Assembly (NCBI GenBank): GCA_027924585.1
Contig: BSBM01000370.1
Coordinates: 30,091,501-30,155,500 of the forward strand
Origin: Larix kaempferi
Lineage: Eukaryota > Streptophyta > Pinopsida > Pinales > Pinaceae
DNA length: 64,000 nucleotides
Reading direction: 5' to 3'
The position numbers and the translations under genes are program-made. The notes beneath the pieces were generated by a model. That model did no database searches and was not told the origin of the DNA. It saw nothing but the letters and a program-made list of their open reading frames with translations. Positions 1-11,892 of this stretch are shown here, one piece after another (position 1 is the stretch's first letter; the number at the start of each line of letters is the position of its first letter).

Positions 1-812
1 AAATAGAGAAATGTAATGGCCAAAACGTTGAAAATGGAAAATATTCTTCTGAATAAAAATGAATAAATGAATCATTATATCTGGAACCCAAAGTATGACC
101 AAAGTCCACTCATTTTTTTAAGAAAATAAAAAATCCTTTTTTAGTTATACATTTCAAATCCAATGTTATGAAATTTCTAAAAAAAATAACAAAAACTTAT
201 AGAAATTAAAAACTTTATGATAATTAAATTCCAAAAACTTTATCAACACCAATACACTTTATCAACATCAATACATTAAATTTAACACTGTGTGCCTATA
301 TCTTTTATTTTTGACATATACCCTTATATCTTACACATTTCCACAATTCTAACACTGTAATTTATAACTTAATAATACAAGTTCATTCCTCAGCTTTGTA
401 GTGAAAACATAACATCGATTTTTTCTTTAATAATGGGATGGGAAGAATGTATAAGGCAAAATATTTTTTCATTGTTTTCATATAAGTTAGTGTTTTAAGT
501 ATCAATAGATTGCTAGAAAATTAAGAAGATTAACTTATTTTTTTCTATTTAAATTTTTGGGTAGTTTTTTTTATAAACATTATAAATTGAATTACAAAGC
601 ATTAACTAAGTGAGGTAATATATAATTCTCTATGCGTAAAGATTTAATTATGTATAAATTATCATCTTTACAACATGATATTTAGTGATTGGCATTCTCA
701 CACGTGGATAATATTACTATGCATTCATAATAAATCCATATACACCATATTGTAAAACATTATTGTAATGTAAGATTATATGTATTATTAGAGTTTTTGC
801 ACCGAGTGAAAT
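1..812. other. AT-rich sequence, no gene seen
   Basis: Very AT-rich sequence with many short A or T runs. No open frame with recognisable protein similarity and no structured RNA was seen on either strand. Confidence 0.6.
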
Positions 813-1515
813 GAGGTGCTCTATAGTTCAGTATGGGGAGATGTTGTAACGTGATGTAATGTTTGTAACAAAATAATTAAAAAATTCATGTCAGCTCATA
901 AAATAAAAAATTATGAAAAGTATTTTAAAAAAAAATCCATGTTGGTTCATAAAATAATTATGAAAAGTAATTAAAAAATAGATGTTAGTTTATAAAATAA
1001 AAACTTAAAACTTAAACCCGGATCTATCAATCAAGAGAGATCAAATTTCTTGAGTTTAAATTTAAAAAAAGAAATACACCTCAAGAAATTGGATCCCTCT
1101 CGGTGCTTGATAGATACGGGTTTAAGATGGATCTATGCTGGTTGTATAGAAATCTAATTTCATCGAGAAGAGCGAGGTGTTATAGAGTTCAGTATGGGAG
1201 AGATGGTGTCACCTAACGTAATGTAATGTAACATAATGCAAAAAAAAATTAAAAAAATTCATGTTGACTCATAAAATAAAAAAAATTATGAAAAAGTAAT
1301 TAAAAAAATCCATGTGGATTCATAAAATAAAATAAAAATTAAAAAATCGATGTCCATTTATAAAATAAAATAAAATAAAAACTTAAACCTCGGTCTATCA
1401 ATCAAGAGAGATCAAATTTTTTGAGTTTAAATAAAATAAAATAAAAATACATCTCAAGAAATCGAATCCCTCTTTATACTTAATAGATCTGGGTTTAAGA
1501 TAGATCTATAGTGAT
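813..1515. repeat. Tandem duplication, 2 x ~350 bp
   Basis: Two head-to-tail copies (813-1173 and 1174-1515) share, in order, a 'ttcagtatgg' block, a GTAACGT/TAATG-rich block, 'tcatgt' followed by A-rich spacers, 'tctatcaatcaagagagatc' and a terminal 'gggtttaaga' block. The second copy differs by many substitutions and A-run length changes. The opening block resembles the 80-bp repeats at 63664-63903, which suggests one dispersed family at both ends of the window. The parent element is not identified. Confidence 0.75.
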
Positions 1516-2356
1516 AATACATACATTCTCCCAAATTATGATAAATGCTTTCCACCATTCTACTTATTCTACTTATTGATTGCGATTTGGATTTCGATAA
1601 ATGAATAATGATTTTTTTCAAACTTTAAGAGGTCCTCAATCACTTTTAAAAGGTCAATTGGCAAGGGCTAACCCTTCCTACAAAATTTAAATGATAAGTA
1701 CTTTGTCTTAGAGTTTTACAAAGTTCCAAATAGAGTTTTTATCGTTTCCATGTTCCAAACCAATTAAGAGAGGACGAACGAGTGGCTTACACGAAAGCGA
1801 CCGTGGCATGTGGTGTGCATTCTCCGTGTCAGCCTGCCAGCCCACCCATGTGACGCCGTGACACTCGTCCACATCATTGCATGGAGGTCGAAGACCCGTT
1901 AGAGAGGGTACATAATTATTGTTAGATAGTGTCCATTGTCAACTATGAAAATGATGTGCCATGCATTGTCAACTGTAAAAATGACGTGTCATGCTCTATG
2001 AAAATGATGTGTCATGCTCTATGTAGAGTATGATGTTGATAACAGATACCCTTTATTATCTTGATGAGGAAATATATAGATCCATGTCCCTATGCCCCTT
2101 TGTGACTCCATGTTAGGTCCTTTTCAATGTCTTGCCCTCATGAAGCTCTCCAATTCAATCATGGACAATGAATTATTGTATAATCTAGATGATACAATTA
2201 CATACCAATTTGAACTATTTAAATGTCTTAAATGAATAACATCTAAAACAAAAAAAACAAAAACAACCTATATTAAATGCCTTAAATGAATAACATCTAA
2301 TGGCAACTTTAGTGTTGCAATTTCATACAACTTTGAACTATATTTTTAACATACTA

Positions 2357-2524
2357 TATCCTTAATAAACCAAAAATAACTTACAGTAAATGCATTCAAA
2401 GAATATCATGTAATATCTTAGTGAATCTCAATGGCCAATATATCCTTAGTAAACCAAAAATAACTTAGAGTAAATGCATTCAAAGAATATTATTTAATAT
2501 CTTAGTGAATCTCGATGGGCAATT
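2357..2524. repeat. Tandem duplication, 2 x 84 bp
   Basis: Units 2357-2440 and 2441-2524 share 'taaaccaaaaataactta', 'gtaaatgcattcaaagaata' and 'aatatcttagtgaatctc' in the same order with a few substitutions. No coding function is evident. A looser repeat, 'cttaaatgaataacatct', lies just upstream (about 2225-2300). Confidence 0.8.
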
Positions 2525-3429
2525 CTAGTGTAGGTTTTCTTCCCAACTATCATGGGATTTACTTGTGTACTTAAAAGGAGGAGATCTTGGTGTAAAATTA
2601 CATGTTTCATGTTTGCACTTCTTATTATTTATGTGTTGTTATTTTCATCAATGGGTGTCTATTCTAAGTACTTGGTTAATGTTTCAAGTGCGAGGCATAT
2701 TAAAAAAAACACTTTCAAACTATTGACAATTGTTTTTTAGATAAAATCTATTCATGAAATTGATCTTCCACATATTTTTTAGAATATAAAAAGCTCTCTA
2801 TGCATATATAAGACGATCCGTAATAAAATATTTTGGTCATTTGCTTCTATAGTACCCTAAGGACAACACTCAAGGTGATCCCCCTTACATAGTGTTGTAA
2901 AAGACCAACCATGTACTATTGTTGGAAACTTCAAGGTATATTAGAGCACTATAGCACCTAGCATTCCCTTGATCTTAGGACTTGGTCGAACCTTTATAGC
3001 ACAGGAAGTGAAATTCCTACAAAAGTTAGAATATCCAAAATTGAAATTTTCATCAGTATGTAGTCTTTATGTTATTATAAATAAGTCGAGTGATCATAGA
3101 CCTACCAAGCTATTATAGGTGACCTATTTCATTAAAATCATCGTGCAATGTTAAACGAGTGGGAATAGGTCATTGGTAACTTTTCTGATGAGCCCATGAA
3201 TACAACTAGAATGGATACCAGGATCACTTAACTGGAAGAAAATATATAATGCCTCATTTAATAACATGAGCAAAGCCATGATAGAATGTCCACATTCTAA
3301 ACTAACATCAACAATAGCATGTCCACCTTCCAAACCAACATCAACCAAACAATAAGAAATTTGGAATTAGAAGTTGGGGACAATGAGTAGAGGGGAATAT
3401 TCAACAAATGGAGGCCATCACACCGGGCC
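2525..3429. other. No recognisable gene; probable leader of the gypsy relic
   Basis: No supported gene. A 62-codon open frame at 2552-2740 has no recognisable motif. The stretch just upstream of the gag relic may be its untranslated leader, but no LTR boundary or primer-binding site could be identified. Confidence 0.4.
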
Positions 3430-4375
3430 ACCTTTTCATGAAAATCAACCCAACATGATGCACACACTACCTAAGGTAGATATGAACAAGTTCGATTGTT
3501 GCCTTCCAATAAGATGTGTGGGTCATATGGAACATTACTTTTCCCTCTAGGGTATTAATTATGAACTATTGAAACTTCAAGTGGGTGTGTTATACCTCGA
3601 TATGGAGTGTTGACAATGGTCATAATGGCATAACAAGGCATATCAAGGGTACATTTCTTGGAACTTGTTTGTGAAGGATCTTTATGTTTTCTTTGGCACT
3701 AGTATAATTTTGTGGGAATGCTTACTAGGTTGTGCCAAATCAACATAGAGAGAATTTATTATTCTTTTAAGTGTGATAGGAAATCATAAAAAAGGGTTCA
3801 AATCATGAGTCTTCAGGTCTTGTTTTACTTGTAGCCTTAAGGAGGAGATAAAAGCACAAGTTGAGATGTATCACTCTTGTACTTAGTTAGAGGTCACTTG
3901 GCTAGTTAAGTGCACACAGGCAGTGGCAACAACCTAGTCCATACACACAAATTTTCTTCAATGACCACATACTTCCCCACTCCTTAAGGTCTGTAAGTTG
4001 ACTCATAGTGAAATGATGGGACGTCAACTTAAAGGTCTTTGTTCTAATTGTGATGGAAAAAATATGAAGTCATAAATGTAAGGACTGAATTATTTGTCAA
4101 ATTGGTATGGATCCATCTTGCAATTCCAACGTCATTTGAAATGACGATATGGTCAAGTTGGATCCCATGTAACTTACATCCACTCCTAATGAAGTTCCTA
4201 CTTAGGAATATCCTTGCGAGGAACCTAAAATTTCAATTCATGTTGTATAGGACATTACATCTCTGGAGACCTTAAAGTTGGTAGGATATATTAAGCATAG
4301 GAAGGTGATTGTCTTAATAGATTGTGGTAGTACCCATAATTTCATCAATTGTAAAACATGTGATTCCATGAAGAT
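3430..4375 (+). pseudogene. Ty3/gypsy gag-protease relic
   Basis: Conceptual translation across stops and frameshifts gives the order of a plant Ty3/gypsy gag-pol start. At about 3470-3750 there is a Retrotrans_gag-like stretch (K-x-D-x-x-K-F-D..., then H-M-E-H-Y-F and I-S-W-N-L-F). At about 3835-3900 'LKEEIKAQVEMY' resembles the gag C-terminal region. At about 4020-4075 there is a zinc-knuckle remnant, KGLCSNC followed out of frame by SHKCK. At about 4300-4350 the aspartic protease active-site region reads VLIDCGSTHNFI, where the family normally has D-S-G. Several in-frame stops make it non-functional. RT and integrase are not found downstream, so it is truncated at about 4390. The assignment rests on motif order read by eye. 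Confidence 0.7.
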
Positions 4376-6189
4376 GGGTGACTTTTTTTAATAAAATATG
4401 GCGATAGAAATTTGACATTTTACATACCTTTTAAATTGAAGCCCTCAAAACTCATATACCCCTCGTGAATTTTAATGTGCAGTAAAAGAACAACTTATAG
4501 GGAATTTTATTGTCTTTCTAACAATTTTTAATGTGTCAAATTTGCATTTAATTAAATGCTTGTCATTTCAAATTTATGGAAAAGTTAACAAGTGACTTAT
4601 GTTCCCATCATTAATTAATTCAATGTTAAATGTATAATTTTCAAAAACAAAATATAAGAGCATGATTTACACATAATGTAGTAGATCCACCTATTTTTTA
4701 GGAAAATTATATTTTTATTTTTATTTTTAGAAGCCAGGCAATTAATATCTGAATCACATTCTAAACACCTTTGTGGTCCCGTCAACTTGTTTCCTATTGT
4801 TTACATAAATTGAAAAACCAAAAGTGCCCTTTTAAAGAGGAAATATCCACAAAGATCTCACATATGGAAAAACAATTAAGTATAAGTTTTAAAAGAATAT
4901 AAATAAAAAATATAATATGAAATTGAAAGAGTGAAACTAATATGCCATTGGATACATGATTCAATGAGGAATCGATTGACATCAACTCCGCCACCTAAGA
5001 TGAGTAAGATAGAGGAGTTTCATACCCTGAAAGTTGTAGTTGCAAAACTTCTATAGCAAGGTGGTTGAATTTCATGATTTTTAAACCCTTGAATGAGTAA
5101 TATACCTCAATCAAGGGTTTTTAAAAAACTTGATCGAGAGCTTAATGGAGATCTTCGAATACCTCAATCAAGGGTTAAATGAAAATTTTCAAATCTCTTG
5201 ATCAAGAATTATTTGGGTTTAAAAAATAAAGCTATTAGCTTGATCGAGATATTACTACTAAAAACAAAAATATAACTAAAAGTATTCTTTAATCCAAATA
5301 AGAGTTTTTTTATCATTTTGAAAGCTTTATTTAAACTTAAAAATTAAAATCTACACAAGCTTGAGTTCATGTCTTTTATATTATAAAATTTTATGAATAT
5401 TATAATAAGAGATTGTACATAGTTAACATAGAGATGGTACGTATGCACTGGATCCATAAATTGTAATTCCTTTAAGTTAAAACTTTAAATTTCAACCAAA
5501 ATAAATGGTTTAAATATGTTCTTAATAAAAGTTTGAAATAAATGATTCCACATAAAATTATAAATAATCATACATTATTATTTTCGATAATATATCAATT
5601 TATGTTCAATAAGTTCTTTAATGTTAGAAAATAGACAAAATAAAAAATTCAAAACCTTAATTGTTAATCAAACTGGCAATTATTTAAATTCAAAATCCAA
5701 GTTTTTAATAAACTTGGGTTGCACTCATATTAATAGCACACAGGGAATAATAAAATCTGTTGTAGCGTATACACCGTGAGTAGCAGATATTCTATTCTAG
5801 TAAACTAAATAAAATCTGTTGTAAATCCTAAAAGAATTAAACTAGCATTTGCCCTTAGAGGGGCAAAAGGAACGCCGAATGGAAAAATCCAACTCTTTCA
5901 TAGAACTACTGGGTATAAAACAATATAATATTGACTTTAAGTATGTATCAAAAGTCACCATCTACAGTCGATACAGGTTTATGAAGGTATAAACATGTCG
6001 ACCCATTTCGCAGTTTTTCGATCATTTTGGCTGAAACTGGTCGCAGCGTTTTAGCCATTTATAGGCGACTGTTTTGCCATATTTTATTCATCTGACGCCG
6101 ACCCGTCTCATGGCACGCGGCTCAGCTTCACCACTCATTTTGTCAGTTTTTGTTCTTTCTTGCCGACCATGGTCACAAGTTTTAATTCA
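4376..6189. other. AT-rich spacer with a small hairpin
   Basis: No supported gene. It contains an inverted repeat at 5078-5124, with about 20-nt arms around 'aaacccttga' and 'tcaagggttt' and a short loop. Nearby are further copies of 'tcaatcaagggtt' and 'cttgatcgag'. From about 5980 the base composition rises in G+C, and motifs such as 'tcgcagtttttcgatcattt' foreshadow the foldback element that follows. Confidence 0.5.
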
Positions 6190-6935
6190 CCCGTCGCCGA
6201 TCGTTTCGTGTATCTTATAACATTTCCACCGACCAAGTTGTTTCTGCCGCCATGGATCGCGTCACATCATCTTTTTTTGCCCAACTCTTTAGATTCGTTT
6301 CGTGGCATTTCGGTCGCAGTTTTTTCGACTATCTCGTCGATCATTTTGCGGCTTTTATGATAATTTCCCTGACCATCTAGCATCGACCAAGCCTTTTTCG
6401 CTAAGCATTCCACCGTGTGGTTGCCCCCTTTTGAACAGCGTCGCTCGTCCCTTTTTCCGCATTTAAGTCTTGTCGCACCAACTTGGTCGCCTTGGCTCGT
6501 GCTTTTAAGCCGGTCGTTTCGCGATGGTTAGGATAAAGTCACCGAAGCCGCCGACGGGCTTTTTTTTGGGACACATGCCTTGCATTGCATGTGAATTACC
6601 TTGTGAGTCCCCAGGCATTCCATAGGCTATCTTGTAGTATCAAATGCATACTTTGAGGCTCATTGCGATAAAGAACTTGAAGGGAAAAATCATTACAAAA
6701 GTGAGTATGAAAAATATTTGTAAGAAGATAAAAATCAGCAAACAGTTTAGGAAGTTACTGTCCTATATTATCATGAAGAAACCTTTATCCAAGAAGAATA
6801 CCAAGAGACTCAAATGCCTTATAAGACAACACTAAATTTCTCGTCAAACTACACCATGGAATCTAATCCGCGATCAAGCCAAGACTTCATCTACATTGTA
6901 GTGTCGGAAACGACTATGAACACCGTAGCACACGA

Positions 6936-7155
6936 TAATGAACACCATGCCACTCATGACAATATGAAATTGAAACAAATCACTAAGCACGTTATGCTTT
7001 TGAAAAAAATGGAAATGTTTTTTTAGGAATAAATAATAAAAAAAGTATAGGAAAAATTTTGTATAATGAACACCATGTCACTTGTAACAATAGGAAATTG
7101 AAACAAATCACTAAGCACGGTATGCTTTTGAAAGGAATGGAAATGTTTCTCTAGG
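6936..7155. repeat. Direct duplication inside the foldback element, period 127 bp
   Basis: Copies start at 6936 and 7063. They share 'ataatgaacaccatg', 'gaaattgaaacaaatcacta' and 'tatgcttttgaaa', with a few substitutions. Confidence 0.8.
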
Positions 7156-7164
7156 AATTTGAAT

Positions 7165-7600
7165 TTTAAAAAATTGTGAATTAAATATATTTATATCTTT
7201 ATAGAAAAGGAAAAAAAAATATTTCAAATGTGTTCCAAAAGGAAAAAGAAAATCATATTCCAAAGGTGTTCCAAAAAAATAAAAATAAAAATGTCTTCGG
7301 TACAAAAGATAAAAGAATTAAGAAAATAAAAAAATTTAAAAAATTGTCAACTAAATATGTTTATATCTTTATAGAAAAGAATAAAAGTTCTAAAAAATGT
7401 TCAACTAAATATATTTATATCTTTATTGAAAAGAAAAAACCATATTTCAAAGGTGTTAAAAAAAAACATAAAAAAATAAGATTTTAAAAGATAAAATAAT
7501 TAAGAAAAAATAAAATTTTAAAATATTGCCAACTAAATATATTTCTATTTTTATAGAAAAGAAAAATAAATTATATATTTCAAAAGTGTTCCAAGAAAAA
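7165..7600. repeat. AT-rich degenerate repeat inside the foldback element
   Basis: At least four degenerate units carry 'aaatatatttatatctttat' or close variants followed by 'agaaaag' and A-rich sequence; some units continue into 'caaaggtgttccaa'. Spacing is irregular (about 60-170 bp). The open frame at 7230-7487 is a translation of this low-complexity DNA, not a gene. Confidence 0.65.
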
Positions 7601-8170
7601 CATTTCTTAAATAAATTATACTTATATCAATTTTACTCTGGTTGCGCACGAAATAATGAAAATTTGCGGCTGTGAAGGCCATCTTTGTGTACAAATGTGT
7701 TTAGAATGTCGTTGTTGTAAGAAAACTGTAATTTTTTTCATATATTTTTTTGTACATTTATCCTTTGGTGGCTATTTTTAGCCTACATTTGCGTGTAAAT
7801 AAATTTGGCTTGCGGAATATAGTTGTCTGAAAGGAGTTGGGCGTCGTTGTTGAAAAAGGGGCGACCAGACGAACGAGCGCCTCGCGAGAAATGCTTGGTC
7901 GTTCCCGCTGGTCGGAGAGAATATCATAAAACACGTGAAATAGTAGACGATATAGTTGAAAGAAAAGCGACCAGAAAAAAACTTGGTCGCTCCAGCTGGT
8001 TGGAGAAAATATCATAAAACACGCAAAATAGTTGGCGACTAAAGAAGCGACCATGAAAGGAAAGAAATGCTTTGGGGAAAAAAATTATGATGTGCTGCGA
8101 TCGCTGGCGGTAGAAAAATGTGGTCTCCGAAAAAACATAAGATCTGTGAAACGGTCACCTGAAAAATCAT

Positions 8171-9090
8171 AAGTTCTATGAAAAAGTTCAATTTTTGCTT
8201 TCGGCATTCCTTTTGAAAACATAAAAAATCCAAATATCAGAATAGTTAATATCCTTTGTTTTCATACTAGGTCATGATTTTTAATATGAGAAGAGATGTA
8301 TCCACAAATAAATTTAAATTCATTATATTAATAGTTTTATTGGACCTTAACCACTATCATCAAATAAACAATATTTTAAATAAAAGTAAAAGTTTTTTAA
8401 ATAAAAAATTGATGGGAATTTTCTTAATCCTGCTGATAGTTTCTGCCAGAGTTAGGTTAAGCCCGTCGGTGGAATTATGTGACCCACTCCACTTGATTTG
8501 CAAGAATTGGACATGGAGCTGGATTAGGGTATGTCAGAGAAACCCCAAAAATTCAAACTTCCGAAAGGATAGAAATATGCGCCTTGATGAGCTAATCAAG
8601 CTGGTATATTCAGAATTTGAAAATTGCAAAGTTTCACCCCTCGAAATTGCCTTTTAGATTTCCGGATTCACTGGGAGGACCCTGAATTAGGGTTTTAGTT
8701 TCCCGTAGCTTCACCCAACCAAATATTTGATTCAAAACTCTAAGCTTTGATTTTTCTGAGGAGCTTCCAGCCGTGGTCACAGATTTCCAAAATTCCAATT
8801 TTTGCAGAAGCCCTAATTTTCCATCTTTCCGATCAAAGTCCCGAACTGGGGTTTGATCAAGCCCGGCCTTCTGCCAAACCAAAAAATATGATATTGGTCT
8901 CTAAATTTCGATTTTGATGAGTAGCATCCAGCCGTGGTCTCCGATTACAAAAATTCCAACTTTCTTCAAAGCCCTAAATTCCGGAAGCCATGAATGAAGG
9001 TACTAAAAAATAATTCTGTTTTGACAGAAATATGTACCTGATTGTTTATGGTGTAACTCCAAACTTTTCGATCTACAAGGTCTGAAAATT
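8171..9090. other. Unassigned sequence with short internal repeats
   Basis: A 127-codon open frame (8274-8657, plus) and an 82-codon frame (8634-8882, minus) show no recognised motif. A short direct repeat occurs twice (about 8757 and 8915), built around 'atccagccgtggtc' or 'ttccagccgtggtc' followed by 'aaaattccaa'. It is probably repeat-derived, and I cannot name a family. Confidence 0.4.
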
Positions 9091-9455
9091 TTTCTTGAGA
9101 TACCTGACCTATTATCTTTCCATCCCAACAGGTCTAACCTCAATTGGATTCTATGAGAGAGAGTTATGCCAAGTGTCGCAACGTGACCTGTTTATGGGAT
9201 AATACAGGAGAGCGAACTTGTACGGCGTGCCACGTGTCACTGGTTCAACTTCGGCCTCTGAAACATTTTCTTGAGATATCCTGACCTGTTATATTTCCAT
9301 CTCGACAGGTCTGACCTCAATTGGATTCTCTGAGAGAGATTTATGCCAATTGTCGCAACGTGACCTGTTTATGGGATAATACAGGAGAGCGAACTTGTAC
9401 GGCATGCCACGTGTCACTGGTTCAACTTCGACCTCTGAATATTTTTCTTGAGATA
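9091..9455. repeat. Tandem duplication, 2 x ~176 bp plus partial third
   Basis: Units begin at 9091, 9267 and 9444 with 'tttcttgagata'. The two full units are almost identical and include 'gtcgcaacgtgacctgttta' and 'gccacgtgtcactggttcaa'. Low divergence points to a fairly recent duplication. Location just internal to a minus-strand copia LTR suggests it belongs to that element's interior. Confidence 0.85.
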
Positions 9456-9806
9456 GTACAGTCTGTGTACTACCTGTCACTTTTTACAAAATTTCATTTG
9501 GAGCTTCCTATCCCAAGTTATGACCTTTTTCCCAAGGTCACCTTATTTTGACTCAGATCTAGAAGATGCAGAAACCTTATATTGTACAGATCATAAATCA
9601 CAAAGTACAACGAATTAGGGGTTTTCCTTTGAACACAAGGTACATGGGGATCTGATCTTCGACCTGTAAAAGTTTCAGATCCGAAAACTTCTCCAAAACG
9701 GATTTATAGCGAAAGTGCTACGATGACTGGTTTTTGCTATATCAAGCCCTAGCATCGTAAGTGCAACAAGTGTCATACATGCCATATCATGCCTTCTTTC
9801 AGGCTA

Positions 9807-9818
9807 GCTCTGATACCA
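9807..9818 (-). promoter_or_regulatory. Copia primer-binding site (tRNA-iMet type)
   Basis: On the minus strand this reads TGGTATCAGAGC, complementary to the 3' end of initiator tRNA-Met. It is the normal minus-strand DNA primer site of plant copia elements. It abuts the LTR at 9819. Confidence 0.85.
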
Positions 9819-10357
9819 TGTTAAATTTTCAGAATTTACTTCAATATGATCTAGGATCTTAACCGAGAGAACAACATGTACAGCAAATCTACAGCATATC
9901 AATCATGGACACAATAATGCAAGCACACAAGAGACACAGACTTTACTTGGGGAAAACCATAAAGGTGAAAAACCCCAATAACTTCCTCAAAGATAGATAG
10001 AGCAATGATACAACCAGAGTACAAGAGATAGTCTTCTCCTAGCAGCAGAGCCTCCTCCTCCACAAGTGCGCCACTCTCCAAAGTGTGAGTGAGAGAATAG
10101 AATGTGTAAAATGAGAGAGACACACTCTCTATTTATACACTAACTTGACTTGACCTTTACTCAACTAGGTCAGCCTCAACTTAACCACTTAACATAATGC
10201 TGACTGGGCCGACCCCCACTAGGGTGGTCTAATAACCCTTTGACCCACATGACTTATACAGGGCCGACCCCAACAATGTGGTCTAATAACCCATCAAGTA
10301 TAAGTTACGACACTTACAATATAAATGACGACACTTCCGTATAGAGGAATAATAACA
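9819..10357 (-). mobile_element. 5' LTR of a minus-strand copia element
   Basis: It starts next to the primer-binding site with TGTTA and can be closed at a matching TAACA at 10357, giving a 539-bp LTR. The left boundary is strong because of the primer site; the right end is inferred from the 5-bp inverted termini. The element's interior would run leftwards, but no gag or pol is recognisable there, so only the 5' end survives. Confidence 0.6.
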
Positions 10358-11640
10358 TCTCTATAGGAATACAATATACATATATGTGAAATACATTTCG
10401 AAGTTACATATACATCAACATGTATCCGCCGGAAAATCCAACTGTTCCACCTTAATTGCATAGACACGGAATATGCAAACTCCGCAGCAGTAGCAGGATC
10501 TAATGCAAGCTATGGATTCCCCCACTCGGCCAAGTATACTTCGACCATGTATGTGGGTTCATCATCTAAATTGATCGCCTTATATTAGTCTTAATCTTCC
10601 TGATAGAAGATTTAAATTTGAAATTTAATATTAATCTTCCTTCCAATAAGATTTTGATGTTGAAATTGAATATTTAGTTGGGTGAAGGGTTTCGTGAGAA
10701 TTGTTTGGGTAGAGTGGAGGAAGAATGTGCGTTTCTTTCTTTCCTATTTCCAACGCTTTTTCACTTCTATGACCATCCCCACGATGGTTATATAAGAGTT
10801 TAATTAGTTTAATTCGAAAAAATAAACAATATACATCTCATTATTAAAAATTTTACTGGTAAATAATATCGAAGTTATGTTAATATCAGAAAACATGTTA
10901 ATTAAGAAGAGGAATTCGGTTCGCATAGAGGAGAAGGTCTCTGTACCACCTGAGCTTCATGCCAGGAGCACCTATGACAAACCTTCTTCTTCCCTTCACG
11001 TAACTCCAGGATAACTCATTTTAATTTGAAAAGAGTCTCATATTTTCCTAAAGAGTCCGATCAGTTTCCTGCATGAATAAAAAGTACAGGGATGAGCAAC
11101 CCTCGCCATACAACCTCGACACAACTACGCACTCCTCTGCAGAATTCCCTTTTTGATTCTCTATTAAAAAGTCGAGTTTAGCAACTCCACAAAACTTGGG
11201 CATCGTGCAGCGATCGACATATATGTGTATCTATTCTTCTTTGCAAGGAACTAGGGATTAATGACGCCGAATTCCAGACATTTCGAAGATAATTGCTTTC
11301 TCGACACTCTCCCCGTCCTCAGATTTATACGGACTTTCTCCACCGTGGGACGGACGAGGTGAGTCGACTCCAGAACTTGCTCTACCGGGTACAAATTCGT
11401 TGCAATTAGCGCGGTCTCGTCGCCCTCGTCTCAGCCGTTGAAAAAATGGAAGAAATTCAGGTGTGGAGAAGCTTCTCCACGTGGTAGCATTCTATTTGCA
11501 GTTAGCGTTATTGTAGGAGGCGGTGGCGAAACATAGCCCTCCATGTGGCAAGATTTCATTCGCTCCATGAGCGAGGAATCTAGCTGACGTGGAGGTTATG
11601 CACCTCCATGGTGAAACGTCTACGGCGTAATTAGTAAATA
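10358..11640. other. Unassigned sequence with an 18-bp perfect palindrome
   Basis: No protein-coding region recognised. At 11463-11480 there is a perfect 18-bp palindrome, GTGGAGAAG followed by CTTCTCCAC, in locally G+C-richer DNA (about 11260-11640). Function unknown. Confidence 0.4.
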
Positions 11641-11800
11641 GAAACACTTTATAAAAATGTTAATGTAAATAAAAACAGTCTATTAAATAATGTTAATGCA
11701 AATGTAAATAGAAACAGTCTATTAAATAATGTTAATGCAAATGTAAATAGAAACAGTCTATTAAATAATGTTGATGTAAATAAAAACAGTTTATTAAATA
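11641..11800. repeat. Minisatellite, ~39-bp unit, about 4 copies
   Basis: Units containing 'aaacagtctattaaataatg' begin at intervals of 39, 39 and 33 bp ('aaacag' at 11673, 11712, 11751 and 11784). A minus-strand frame (11649-11873) reads as a repetitive L-F-N-R-L-F-L-F-T peptide and is an artefact of the repeat. Confidence 0.85.
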
Positions 11801-11892
11801 GTACTAATTCCAATCTATTAGGAATACTCCCCTGGTTACAATGATGAAATAATAATAAGAAGAATGAATTCAATTACGATTATTTAAAGTCT

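Larger units (their letters stand above)
6190..8170. mobile_element. Foldback element with long imperfect inverted arms
   Basis: The left arm (about 6190-6480) and the reverse complement of the right arm (about 7815-8170) align through many blocks. Examples are the 'ccgcca...gatcgc..cacatcat' block (left about 6249, right about 8090-8115), the 'cgaccaagc' block and the 'ggt.gcccc.tttt' block. The arms are G+C richer than the interior. The right arm holds two tandem copies of a unit with 'atatcataaaacacg' (about 7880-7965 and 7970-8040). The ~1.3-kb interior is AT-rich and has no transposase. Long-armed, non-coding structures like this suit a non-autonomous DNA transposon of Mutator or foldback type, but termini and target duplications were not defined. 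Confidence 0.6.

Noticed and set aside
7230-7487. Lysine-rich 85-codon protein
   Set aside because: A translation of an A-rich degenerate repeat; no start context, no relatives expected.
8274-8657. A 127-codon host gene
   Set aside because: No recognisable domain or splice structure; lies in repeat-rich DNA with short direct repeats. Kept only as unassigned sequence.
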